A stretch of DNA of 12,420 bases, taken from positions 1-12,420 of the forward strand of contig URMT01000042.1 in NCBI GenBank assembly GCA_900549005.1. The letters are read 5' to 3'. Source of the DNA: an uncultured Eubacteriales bacterium. GTDB lineage: Bacteria > Bacillota > Clostridia > Christensenellales > Borkfalkiaceae. The notes beneath the pieces are model-generated. The model was not told where the DNA came from and did no database searches. It saw only the letters and a list, made by a program, of their open reading frames with translations. The position numbers were made by a program, and so were the translations under genes. Positions 4,349 to 12,199 of the stretch are shown piece by piece (position 1 is the first letter of the stretch; each line of letters starts with the position of its first letter).

Positions 4349-6982
4349 TTAAGGAGTTTCTGTGGCGCCCTGGGTGGCATCCACCAACGTTCCGAGCGCG
4401 TCGAGGAATTCACTCATAGTGAGGTCGCCTACGGTAGTTTTGCCTTCTGAGGCAGTATACTCAGGGAATATCGTACTAAGGTGAACATCAAGCGTTTGGC
4501 TATACTCAATTACTCCCATATCTTCAAAGTCGTTGAGCGAGCAGTTTGCAATATTCTCTGTTACGTTTGCCTGCATCTGCGCAACTTTGTTTATGGTGTA
4601 AACCTTTTCGCCGATATCGCTGCCGCTCTCGGTTTCATCGTAATCGCCGTAAAGAAGCAAGCTCCACGCACCCGCCGTAGGGCCGTAAGTATACAGCGTG
4701 CCGTATTCGTCAGTAAACTCTTCAAGATGACCGAGCGAACCAGAACCGCTTCCGGATTCAGAGTTTACGAACACAAGCTCGTTTTCGGAATTATAGTAAT
4801 AATACAGGTACGAAGAATCGAACGCGATTTCGCCCGCCCCTGCTGTGCCCGATTCTATAACTTCGTACGGCGTTTCTACGCCGTAAATATCTTTGGTAAA
4901 CAACTCTTGTATGCTGAGCGCATTTATAGTTTCGTCGAGCGTGCTTATGGTTGCGCCGCTTATGGCGTTAAGTATTGTGTTATCTTCGTCAATTTCAATC
5001 AGCTCGCCTATGGTGAGGTCGTTCATAAGTCCGTCTATGCGGGTGCTTACATCGTCGAGGCGGGTGCCGCATTCGCCGTAGCCGCCTTCGGCAAGCGCGT
5101 AGTAAACGGCGCTTATAACGCCTTCGGAATCGACCGCTACATATGCGTCGCATTCCTGGGTTTTAATATCGCCGCCCTCTTCATAGAGATAGTGATAGGT
5201 TGCGGTATACCGATATTCCACCTGAACGCCGTCGATTTCAATATAAGCGGGCGACTGAACGGGCGTGATGTTGTTTATGCCGTATACCATATATGCCATC
5301 AGTTCAAAGCTGTCTGCGCCTGTATCTACGGTGAGTACGTCGGCAAGCACTACTTCGTCTATGGCATCGCCTACGTTGGCAATGGCGTATTCGCCGATTT
5401 TTGACATCAGCCTGTCGCTTTCGTCGATTTCTATAACGTCTTTAACTTTGAGGTCATAGAGCACGTTCGCCGTCTGGCCGTTGATATCGGTAATGGTAAC
5501 GCCGTTATACCGCTCCGTGCGGTTGCCCGCTTCGTCGGTGAACCAAACTTCCTGCACTATGCCTATATCGCTTGTGATTATGACGCAGGAGCGCTCTTCC
5601 CTCACCCACTGACTTCCGTCGGCGCTGAGTTCATATACATACGCCGTGCCCGTGTAGGTTGTGGCAATTCCGCCTTCGGGAACATCCCCTGCGGGCTGAA
5701 CGTCGACTATGCTGTAACCCATATACATCATTATGGCATCGTTTGCCATAACGTCGAGTACGTCGGGCACGTACACCTTATCCAGAAGGTCGTCGAAAAT
5801 TACATTGCCGTTCAGAATATCGCCGACGGTTATTCCGTCGAATATTTCCATCAACATATCGTCGGCGCCGCTATTTCCGCCTATGACGTCGGTGATATAG
5901 ACTTCGTCGAACGCCGAAAGTATTCCGCCGTCGCTTTCGAGCACGTCGCCGAGCGTGCGCGAACTTAAAATAACAAGTTCGCCCTGCGCGTCGTAATAAT
6001 ACGCGCCCGAAATTTCTGCAATGCGGTTATCGTAAATCGAATACTGGACGCCGGACTCAGTAAATTCTTCGCCGTCTTCGGTCTCCGCGAGAGAGGCTAT
6101 TTCGGCATAAATTGCGCTGCCGCTGTCGTCAACGGTATAATACAGCCAATACTCCGTGCCGTTAGCGCGGGGAACGAGGTACTGCTCCATACTTTGGGGC
6201 AGGCGCGAACCGTCGGCTTCGCGCACATAGTAAGTTTCGCCGTCTGCGCCTTCCGCGGGGTAGGCAGAAGCGCCTTCGCCGTCGGTGACAGCCGTTGCCG
6301 CCTGAGCCTCTTCCGTCCCTTCGCCCTCTTCGGGAGTTTCGGCAGATGTGCTGTTCAGGGTGTAAACATCCCTGTAAAGGACGATTTCTTCACCCTCGCC
6401 GTATATCACGCCCGCCTCAATACCGTAAGCTATGGAGAGGAACATTGCATTTTCCTGCGGGTTGATGCCTGCCACGCGGAGCACTGTTGCAACTTCTACG
6501 TTATTAAGACACTCCGTTATAAATTCGCCCATCTGCGAAAAGGGCGTGGCTTTGAGCTCTTCTTCGTCAATTATCTCGCGCAGGTCCTCTTCCGTGAGGT
6601 CGTATGCCGAGAGCGCCCCCGCAAGACCGGAGTAGATGGAATCCACAAAGCGGTCTGCCACGGGGAACAGCCCTTCGACCTCGCCTATGGTGAGGTTATC
6701 CACGCCGTTGCCGAACATATCGCGGACTGCGGTGATGAGGTCGGTTATGTTTTGCACGCCGCCTTCGTCAACGTTGGTGTTGATTATTATTTTATTTCCG
6801 TTTTCGTCCTCGTTTTCAACGCCAACGAGCGAGAGGACGTCGTCTATATCGGCCTTCATCAAAAAGTATACGCCGCCCGCAATAAGAGCGACTTCCACTA
6901 TAATCGCAAACAGAAAGCCGAATATAAAACAAAGTATGCCGGTCAAAGTTTTTGAACCGCTTTTTGAACCGCCTTTTGCCAT
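4349..6982 (-). CDS. Membrane-anchored acidic repeat protein of unknown function
   Basis: I do not recognise a named family. The 877-residue product starts with a short basic stretch (MAKGGSKSGSK) and one long hydrophobic helix (about residues 12-42), which fits an N-terminal membrane anchor with the rest probably outside the cell. The remainder is strongly acidic and repetitive. A short unit of the form (L/T)-T-(I/V)-G-(D/E)-(L/I/V) recurs near residues 97, 343, 384, 656 and 849, with a variant VKDVI near 513. A second unit, DVL or TVL followed by a Met/Tyr-rich stretch (YMVYGI, YMGYSI, LSIAYGI), recurs near 166-188, 406-425 and 547-568. Tyr- and Thr-rich, probably beta-strand segments (about 193-340, 440-500, 580-630 and 717-780) separate the units. 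The start at 6982 has GGGGAG before it; the ATG seven codons upstream does not. No sortase LPxTG motif, catalytic motif or known binding domain is visible. It is a single-gene unit with its own promoter and terminator. Confidence 0.8.
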   Translation of the reverse strand: MAKGGSKSGSKTLTGILCFIFGFLFAIIVEVALIAGGVYFLMKADIDDVLSLVGVENEDENGNKIIINTNVDEGGVQNITDLITAVRDMFGNGVDNLTIGEVEGLFPVADRFVDSIYSGLAGALSAYDLTEEDLREIIDEEELKATPFSQMGEFITECLNNVEVATVLRVAGINPQENAMFLSIAYGIEAGVIYGEGEEIVLYRDVYTLNSTSAETPEEGEGTEEAQAATAVTDGEGASAYPAEGADGETYYVREADGSRLPQSMEQYLVPRANGTEYWLYYTVDDSGSAIYAEIASLAETEDGEEFTESGVQYSIYDNRIAEISGAYYYDAQGELVILSSRTLGDVLESDGGILSAFDEVYITDVIGGNSGADDMLMEIFDGITVGDILNGNVIFDDLLDKVYVPDVLDVMANDAIMMYMGYSIVDVQPAGDVPEGGIATTYTGTAYVYELSADGSQWVREERSCVIITSDIGIVQEVWFTDEAGNRTERYNGVTITDINGQTANVLYDLKVKDVIEIDESDRLMSKIGEYAIANVGDAIDEVVLADVLTVDTGADSFELMAYMVYGINNITPVQSPAYIEIDGVQVEYRYTATYHYLYEEGGDIKTQECDAYVAVDSEGVISAVYYALAEGGYGECGTRLDDVSTRIDGLMNDLTIGELIEIDEDNTILNAISGATISTLDETINALSIQELFTKDIYGVETPYEVIESGTAGAGEIAFDSSYLYYYYNSENELVFVNSESGSGSGSLGHLEEFTDEYGTLYTYGPTAGAWSLLLYGDYDETESGSDIGEKVYTINKVAQMQANVTENIANCSLNDFEDMGVIEYSQTLDVHLSTIFPEYTASEGKTTVGDLTMSEFLDALGTLVDATQGATETP

Positions 6983-7084
6983 AAAAATCTCCCCGCGCCG
7001 CAAAAAATGCGTGCGCCTGTGGTATATGAGCGCGCAAAAAAGCGCGCTGTTAGTCTGCTTGTTGCGGCGGCACTGTGCCGCCTT
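6983..7084 (-). promoter_or_regulatory. Structured 5' leader of the repeat-protein gene
   Basis: The predicted transcript starts near 7084 and at once enters a perfect 8-bp hairpin GGCGGCAC/GTGCCGCC (7082-7066). A second hairpin AGCGCGC-TTTTTT-GCGCGCT lies at 7048-7029. A GC-rich hairpin at the very 5' end can protect an mRNA from decay. No known riboswitch is recognised. Confidence 0.45.
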
Positions 7085-7090
7085 GGTTTA

Positions 7091-7119
7091 ATTATATAAT
7101 ATTTCGCGCGCAAAAGCAA
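7091..7119 (-). promoter_or_regulatory. Promoter of the repeat-protein gene
   Basis: On the minus strand TTGCTT (7119-7114) and a perfect TATAAT (7096-7091) are 17 bases apart. It lies between the end of rmuC and the repeat-protein gene and drives the latter. Confidence 0.7.
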
Positions 7120-7159
7120 CAGTTAATTTATGCAAATAATGGAAAACGAGGCAATTTTT

Positions 7160-7180
7160 GCGCGCACAGCGTGTGCGCGC
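7160..7180 (-). repeat. 9-bp perfect hairpin downstream of rmuC
   Basis: GCGCGCACA (7160-7168) and TGTGCGCGC (7172-7180) pair around GCG, 46 bases after the rmuC stop. On the minus strand it is followed by AAAAATT rather than a T-run, so at best it is a weak or factor-dependent end point for rmuC transcription. Confidence 0.5.
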
Positions 7181-7226
7181 ATACGCACGCAGAGAGCGCC
7201 GCCGCGAACAAATTGCGGAATAAAAC

Positions 7227-8378
7227 TTATTCCTGCCCGCCGTCGCCGTCCGAAAGCAGACGTTCGGCATCGTCGCCTGATATATCGGCAACGGTGCGGA
7301 GTTTGTTGGATATCGTGCGGGTGCGCCTGCCCGCCTCCTCTATCGTGTTCTGAGCCTCCTGCAACTTTTTTCCCGTCTTTTCGAGTATTGCGGCGAACTT
7401 TTCGAACTGCACTTTGAATGCCGAAAGAAGCTGCCACAGCTCGCCCGAACGCTTTTCTATCGCCACCGTTCTGAACCCCGTTTGAAGCGTGGATAAAAGC
7501 GCGCTTAAATTGGTGGGACCGCAGGCAAGCACGCGGCGCTTTCTTAAATAGGCGTCGAGGTCGCCCATCCTTGCAATTTCGGCATACAGCCCTTCGAGCG
7601 GGAGATACATCACGGCGAAATCTGTGGTAGAGGGCGGGAAAATGTATTTTGCGGCGATGCTGTCCGCCTGCAACTTTACGGCGCGTTCCAGCCCTTTGAG
7701 CGCGGCCGCAGCTTCGGCCTTGTCGCCCGCGTCAACCAGCCTGGTGTACTCCTCTATGGGGAATTTGCTGTCTATCGGCAGCCAGACGGTGCGCTCGTCG
7801 CGCGAGGGGAGTTTTACGGCGAAGTCCACCATTGCGTCGCTGCGGGCGTCCACCTTTACCGAAGATGCGTACTGGTTGGGCGCCAGCATCTGCGAGAGCA
7901 GGGTGCCGAGCTGAACTTCGCCCCACGTGCCGCGCAGTTTTACGTTGGAGAACAGCTTTTTTATGTCGGAAACGCCCGCGGCAAGCGTATTTACCTCGCC
8001 TATGCCCTTATACACCTTTTCGAGCTGTTCGCTGACCGTGCGGTAACTTGCGTTGAGCTTGCCTTCTATCGTGGAGGCAAGTTTTTCTTCGACCATAGCG
8101 CGGATATTTTCGACGCTGCGCGCGGTGGTTTCGGATATGTATTTCAAATCGTCGTCAATCTTCTTTTTAAGGTCGTTTATGCGCGCTTCCTGCGATTGGA
8201 ACGAACGCGCCGTTTCGCCCTGCAAAGCCTCGGCGCGCACCAGAAGGCGGGTTATTTCTTCCAGCTTCTTTTCCGCCGCGCCCGCGGAGCTGTTCTTCAA
8301 CTTCAACCCCACGGCGATTGTAGCGATAAGGCATATTACGCCCACGCATATGGCTATTATTATCAGAATATCGGTCAT
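7227..8378 (-). CDS. rmuC: DNA recombination protein RmuC
   Basis: RmuC family proteins limit recombination at inverted repeats and carry a predicted PD-(D/E)XK-type nuclease core. The biochemical reaction is not well established. The 383-residue product has an N-terminal membrane helix (residues 4-26), a coiled coil (about 35-125), and the RmuC core with KLRGTWGEVQLGTLL (147-161), VDFAVKLP (184-191), VWLPIDSKFP (198-207, the likely nuclease D..DxK residues), FAVMYLPLEGLYAEI (254-268) and LACGPTNLSALL (284-295), then a C-terminal coiled coil. The start at 8378 has AGGAGGAA directly upstream and opens with the membrane helix. The longer frame to 8444 would add 22 residues without a ribosome binding site. 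It may be co-transcribed with cca, 139 bases upstream. Confidence 0.95.
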   Translation of the reverse strand: MTDILIIIAICVGVICLIATIAVGLKLKNSSAGAAEKKLEEITRLLVRAEALQGETARSFQSQEARINDLKKKIDDDLKYISETTARSVENIRAMVEEKLASTIEGKLNASYRTVSEQLEKVYKGIGEVNTLAAGVSDIKKLFSNVKLRGTWGEVQLGTLLSQMLAPNQYASSVKVDARSDAMVDFAVKLPSRDERTVWLPIDSKFPIEEYTRLVDAGDKAEAAAALKGLERAVKLQADSIAAKYIFPPSTTDFAVMYLPLEGLYAEIARMGDLDAYLRKRRVLACGPTNLSALLSTLQTGFRTVAIEKRSGELWQLLSAFKVQFEKFAAILEKTGKKLQEAQNTIEEAGRRTRTISNKLRTVADISGDDAERLLSDGDGGQE

Positions 8379-8480
8379 ATTTCCTCCTGTAAAAGACGGG
8401 CGCAAGCTGCAAACCGGCACAAAAAAATGCGTTGGTCGGGGCATATGTGCCGTCCTTTTTAATTTTTACGTCACAAGTTG

Positions 8481-8519
8481 AGCGGCGCGCGGGCACAGCC
8501 CGCGCGCCGCTTATTTTTT
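8481..8519 (+). terminator. Terminator-like hairpin next to the cca stop codon
   Basis: AGCGGCGCGCGGGC (8481-8494) and its exact reverse complement (8498-8511) pair around ACA, seven bases from the cca stop. A T-run (8514-8519) follows only on the plus strand, although cca and rmuC are both read from the minus strand. On the minus strand the hairpin is followed by CAACTTG. It could stop plus-strand antisense transcripts, or protect the cca 3' end. Confidence 0.5.
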
Positions 8520-9873
8520 AGTCGTCTATGTCCCTGACAACACGCTTTGCCGTGATTATCAGCTTATTCCTTTCGTTGAGCTGCGGAAGAACGGCACATT
8601 CCAGAAGGAGCCTGTCGAGCACCTTTCCGCACTTGGCCTTGGGTATGCCTTCGGCAATCAAATCGTCGCCGCGCACTTTGAGTTCGCGCAGATTGAAGGG
8701 AACGCCCTCCTTTATCATCTCGCCGTAAATTTCGCGCCAGCGCGTGATTGCGGGGGCTTCCGAAAGGTCGTCGCGGCAGGCGGAATAGTCGGCCTGTTTG
8801 AGTTCCACCAGCTTGAAGAACACGTCGCGGTTGCTCACTATCATACGGCGGATTTTGCTCTCGCGCACGTTGCCGCCGCCGTCGTACATATGAAGCGAGG
8901 TGAGGCGAACCGTCTCTTCGGCGAGTTTTTTTGGCACCTTCAACCTTTCGCATATTTCGGCGACTATCCTCGCGCCCTCGGTTTCGTGGTTATAGAAGTT
9001 GCCCGAGGTTATCTTGCAATAGGGCTTGCCCACGTCGTGCAACAGCGCCACGAGGCGGATATCGTCGGGCGCGTACATAGCGCAGCGCAGCGAATGTTCG
9101 AGCACGTCGTACATATGGCAGTCCTGCCTCTGCGTCATTCCCGCGCCGAGCGCGAGCTCGGGGAAAATGGAAGCCAGCACGCCCGTATCGCGCATCACGC
9201 ACAGCGCGGCATAGTGCCCGTACTTTACGCCGTACTTGCCGTCGGCGTGCAGTATAAAGCGCAGTTCGCCGAAAATTCTTTCGGCGGAGATGTCGCGCAG
9301 AAGGCGGGCGTTGTTCCTTGCTCCCTGCATACTCTCTTCGTCGGGCTTGAAGCCCGTTTCGCCGCACACGCGGGCAAGGCGCATAAGGCGCAGCCCGTCT
9401 TCGCCGAACACCTTGTCGGCAGGGGCGACGGTGCGCACGCACTTGCGCTTGATATCGTCTATTCCGCCGAGGGGGTCAACAAACTCGTCGCTTTTTATGT
9501 CGTAATAGACGGCATTGCAGGTGAAGTCCCTGCGGCGGGCGTCGAGATTGATGTCGTCGGTGAAATAAATTTTGGCGGGCGTGTGCATTCCGCGGACGTA
9601 TTTGTCCGAGCGGAAAGAAGTAAATTCGTAGTCCTGCCCCTCCGCCTTCATCTTTACCGTGCCGGTATTTTTGTATACGGCGGTGCTTTCAAAGCCCAAC
9701 TTTTCTGCCGCCTCGGCAAACACCTCAGGGACGACGGGCGCGCAGATATCGTAGTCGGCTTTTAACGGAAAGCTGGAAGAGAGGTACTCCCTGCACGTTC
9801 CGCCCACCACATAGAGCGGAAAATCGCACGAGTAGGCAAGTTCTTTAAGTTTCTGGGGTAAAATTTCCTGCAT
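8518..9873 (-). CDS. cca: tRNA nucleotidyltransferase (CCA-adding enzyme) with HD domain
   Basis: This class II enzyme adds CCA, or part of it, to tRNA 3' ends from CTP and ATP. The 451-residue product shows the nucleotidyltransferase motif VVGGTCREYL (residues 22-31), the metal-binding DYD (40-42), RRRDFTCNAVYYD (113-125), EDGLRLMRLARV (158-169, the nucleotide-selecting EDxxR region) and the neck ERIFGELRFIL (198-208). An HD domain follows with H260, HD at 279-280 in LLHDVGKP, H296 and H328. The length is normal for the HD-bearing forms. Sequence alone does not tell a full CCA-adding enzyme from a CC- or A-adding one; some Clostridia split the work. AAAGG stands six bases before the ATG and GGAGG further up. 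It is transcribed from the shared divergent promoter region at 10015-10043. Confidence 0.95.
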   Translation of the reverse strand: MQEILPQKLKELAYSCDFPLYVVGGTCREYLSSSFPLKADYDICAPVVPEVFAEAAEKLGFESTAVYKNTGTVKMKAEGQDYEFTSFRSDKYVRGMHTPAKIYFTDDINLDARRRDFTCNAVYYDIKSDEFVDPLGGIDDIKRKCVRTVAPADKVFGEDGLRLMRLARVCGETGFKPDEESMQGARNNARLLRDISAERIFGELRFILHADGKYGVKYGHYAALCVMRDTGVLASIFPELALGAGMTQRQDCHMYDVLEHSLRCAMYAPDDIRLVALLHDVGKPYCKITSGNFYNHETEGARIVAEICERLKVPKKLAEETVRLTSLHMYDGGGNVRESKIRRMIVSNRDVFFKLVELKQADYSACRDDLSEAPAITRWREIYGEMIKEGVPFNLRELKVRGDDLIAEGIPKAKCGKVLDRLLLECAVLPQLNERNKLIITAKRVVRDIDD

Positions 9874-10014
9874 AGACTGCCTTTTCCTCCGTAAAAAAAT
9901 TTATTGTATTCAATCCCTGAATGAGTTATTACCGCATTTTTACAGGCGCGCAAAACCTGGCGCTGCACGCAAAACAGGAGCGGAGCGGCCGCGCGAACTT
10001 ATTATATCGCTATT

Positions 10015-10043
10015 ATTATACCAGTAAATCAATTTAATTGCAA
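10015..10043 (-). promoter_or_regulatory. Leftward promoter of cca, sharing its -35 box with the rightward promoter
   Basis: On the minus strand TTGCAA (10043-10038) and TATAAT (10020-10015) are 17 bases apart. This leaves a leader of about 135 bases before cca (to 9874). A second TATAAT-like hexamer lies some 13 bases further left but lacks a matching -35. Confidence 0.6.
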
Positions 10044-10066
10044 TTATAAATTATTTGGTATATAAT
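10038..10066 (+). promoter_or_regulatory. Rightward promoter of the lipid kinase gene
   Basis: TTGCAA (10038-10043) and TATAAT (10061-10066) are separated by 17 bases. Transcription would start near 10073. The -35 hexamer is its own reverse complement and also serves the leftward cca promoter. The position excludes the in-frame ATG at 10055 as the start of the kinase, because it lies inside the promoter. Confidence 0.65.
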
Positions 10067-10144
10067 GAAATTATATTTCACGCAGGAAAAACTTGCAGTG
10101 ACAACGCAAAGATTTACAGAGAGAATAAAAGGATTTACGGGAAG

Positions 10145-11020
10145 ATGGTATACGAAATTATAGTAAACGCCGCGCGCTGCCCCGCAAAACACATAGAAAC
10201 CGTGACGGGCGTGTTTAAAAATGCAGGCAAGCAATACAGACTGCACTATACAGACCACAAGGGTCACGCCACCGGGATTGCAAGGCAGCTTACCTCGTCG
10301 AAAGAGGAATGTGCGCTGGTGGTTATGGGCGGCGACGGCACGCTGCACGAAGTTCTGAACGGAATTTCAGACTTTGAGAAATGCTCGCTGGGGCTTATAC
10401 CTTCGGGCACGGGCAACGACTTTGCCGTGGCGGCGGGAATTCCCAAAGACGTAAAAAAGGCCGCAGAAATAATAGCTTTACGCGCGCCGAGCAACATAGA
10501 TTACATCGAACTTACAAACGGACTTAAAAGCATAAACGCCGTTGGAATGGGCATAGACGTAGACGTTCTGAAACACGCCTACGCAAAGGGCGGCGGAAAG
10601 GGAAAATATCTTTCCAGCCTGATATACTGTTTAAGGCACTTCAAAAGCTACGACTTTACCGTGGAGTACGACGGCAAAAGCGAAAAGCACTTCGGGCTGA
10701 TTGCCGCCCTCGGCAACGGCAAGCAGATTGGCGGAGGCATAAAGCTGTTCCCCGAAGCAAAGCTCGACGACGGGTATATGGACATACTGATGGTCGACTA
10801 CGTTTCCAAATTCAAGATGATATTTGCCTTTATAAAGCTGATGCTGGGCAAAATAAACGCCATTAAGGAAGTTACGGCCGCGCGCGTGAAGAGCGCGAGC
10901 TTTGCGACGGAAACCCCGTGCGCCATCCAGGCCGAGGGCGAAATATACGACGGAATGAAGCTGGAAGCGCACATTGTTGAGGGCGGGCTGAAATTTTACC
11001 TGCCTGCAAGAGAAGATTAA
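10145..11020 (+). CDS. Diacylglycerol kinase family lipid kinase (DagK/YegS type)
   Basis: Members of this family phosphorylate lipid alcohols such as diacylglycerol with ATP at the membrane, in Firmicutes often returning diacylglycerol from lipoteichoic acid synthesis to phospholipids. The 291-residue product has the nucleotide-binding motif VVMGGDGTLHEVLNG (residues 59-73), LGLIPSGTGNDFA (82-94), NAVGMGIDVDVL (131-142) and the second-domain GNGKQIGGGIKLFPEAKLDDG (190-210) with the structural-metal and catalytic aspartates, then QAEGE near the end. The length is normal. The ATG at 10145 is chosen because the protein then starts with the family's first strand and follows AAAGGA and GGGAAG; the longer frame from 10055 starts inside the promoter. 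The exact lipid substrate is not determined by sequence. The phosphatase gene follows after 57 bases and may be co-transcribed. Confidence 0.93.
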   Translation: MVYEIIVNAARCPAKHIETVTGVFKNAGKQYRLHYTDHKGHATGIARQLTSSKEECALVVMGGDGTLHEVLNGISDFEKCSLGLIPSGTGNDFAVAAGIPKDVKKAAEIIALRAPSNIDYIELTNGLKSINAVGMGIDVDVLKHAYAKGGGKGKYLSSLIYCLRHFKSYDFTVEYDGKSEKHFGLIAALGNGKQIGGGIKLFPEAKLDDGYMDILMVDYVSKFKMIFAFIKLMLGKINAIKEVTAARVKSASFATETPCAIQAEGEIYDGMKLEAHIVEGGLKFYLPARED

Positions 11021-11077
11021 AAAACCACCTGCATTTCAGGCAGGCGCGGGCGCGTTTGCCCCGTAATTTTATTTCGG

Positions 11078-12151
11078 ATGATAGAAAAATTTTACAGACG
11101 GATTATTGACGGCGTTCCCGCCGCGGTAATCGTGGTAGACAAAAATCTGAGGGCGGTATTTGCAAACGCCAAATTCAGGGAACTGTTCCCCTGTGCCGCA
11201 AGGCGCGGAAGTCTGGGGAAATTTTTCTGCTGCGCCGAAAATACAGGAAATTGCGGAAGGGCGCCCTGCGCGCAGGGCTGTACCGCGCGCGAGGCATTTG
11301 AAGACTGCTTCTATTCGCGCAGCGAGGTGCAAAGGCGCATAATTTTAAAGGCGCGCACCGACGAGGGCACGCGCGATATGGCGTTCAACATAAACGTAAA
11401 GCCGCTGGGCGACGGTATGTATATGGGCGTTATAGACAACGCCTTCGAGCTGGAAATTGCCCGCGAACTTGCCACCGCGAAGAACATACAGCAGAGGCTT
11501 CTGCCCGCAGGCAACTGGGCGGGTTCGCACAGCTATTCGTATATGTATATCCCCTGCCGCGGCATCGGCGGCGACCTGCCCGACGTGTATACGATAGGTT
11601 CGTCTGCGTTCGGCGTGATTGCCGACGTTTCGGGCAAGGGAATTTCGGCGGGGATGCTTTCGGCGTTTGTGAAGGCGGCCTACGACAAGACGGAATTTTC
11701 GCCCGCGCAGGCCATACGCAGTCTGTGCGTGAAGTTCAACGAACTCAACCTTGACGAGCGCAGTTATGTTACCGTGGCGGCCGTGAGGATAGACGCGGAC
11801 AGCATAACTTATTCAATGGCGGGGCACAACGTGCCCATACTGTTCAAGACGGCGGGCGGAATTACGCGGATTACGCTTAACTCCCCTCCCGTTTCCAACT
11901 GGTTTGAAAACCCCGCATATTTCGAGGACACCCTGCCCTATTCCAAGGGCGACATATTGGTGCTTTTAACCGACGGCGTTACCGAAAGCCGCGGCGCGGG
12001 CGGCGAGATGTTCGGAAGCGAAAGGGCGATTAAAACGCTGTCGGTTTCGCGCACCGCCGACGAATTCATCAAGAATTTGCAGCGCAATTTGAAGGACTTC
12101 TGCGGCGGCGAATTCAACGACGACATTACGGCGATAGCGTTCGATTTGTAA
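11078..12151 (+). CDS. PAS domain - SpoIIE-type PP2C serine/threonine phosphatase
   Basis: The 357-residue protein joins an N-terminal PAS sensor (about residues 1-120) by a short helix ending NIQQRLLPAG (136-145) to a SpoIIE/RsbU-type phosphatase domain (about 150-357). The metal-binding aspartates are all present: GGDLPDV (164-170), ADVSGKG (182-188), DGVTES (299-304) and NDDITAIAF (347-355). Such phosphatases usually remove phosphate from anti-sigma-factor antagonists, which releases a sigma factor or another partner. The PAS domain carries a cysteine cluster at 51, 52, 59, 64 and 68, which suggests metal or redox sensing. No membrane helix or signal peptide is seen, so it is cytoplasmic. 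The start lacks a good Shine-Dalgarno sequence, but no other start fits and the PAS domain begins at once. No anti-sigma partner is visible in the window; one could lie beyond the right edge. Confidence 0.9.
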   Translation: MIEKFYRRIIDGVPAAVIVVDKNLRAVFANAKFRELFPCAARRGSLGKFFCCAENTGNCGRAPCAQGCTAREAFEDCFYSRSEVQRRIILKARTDEGTRDMAFNINVKPLGDGMYMGVIDNAFELEIARELATAKNIQQRLLPAGNWAGSHSYSYMYIPCRGIGGDLPDVYTIGSSAFGVIADVSGKGISAGMLSAFVKAAYDKTEFSPAQAIRSLCVKFNELNLDERSYVTVAAVRIDADSITYSMAGHNVPILFKTAGGITRITLNSPPVSNWFENPAYFEDTLPYSKGDILVLLTDGVTESRGAGGEMFGSERAIKTLSVSRTADEFIKNLQRNLKDFCGGEFNDDITAIAFDL

Positions 12152-12157
12152 AAACGC

Positions 12158-12199
12158 TCACGAAATTATTCGGCTGGTGCCGCCGAATAATTTCCGTGA
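12158..12199 (+). repeat. Palindromic element copy 2 (TCACGAA...TTCCGTGA family)
   Basis: TCACGAAATTATTCGGC (12158-12174) pairs with the right arm (12182-12199) around a seven-base loop. The right arm has one extra C, so the element ends TTCCGTGA. It is 42 bases long, the same as copy 1, and starts six bases after the phosphatase stop codon. Confidence 0.65.

Noticed and set aside
4481..5404. 307-codon plus-strand open frame inside the repeat-protein gene
   Set aside because: It is the antisense shadow of the real gene, has no ribosome binding site and no family resemblance.
8890..9765. 291-codon plus-strand open frame inside cca
   Set aside because: It mirrors cca codons on the opposite strand; cca has all its catalytic motifs. 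The 256-codon frame opposite leuB (893-1663) was dropped for the same reason.
10055..11020. Longer lipid kinase starting at 10055
   Set aside because: That ATG lies within the promoter, before the -10 box, and the extra 30 residues do not belong to the family.
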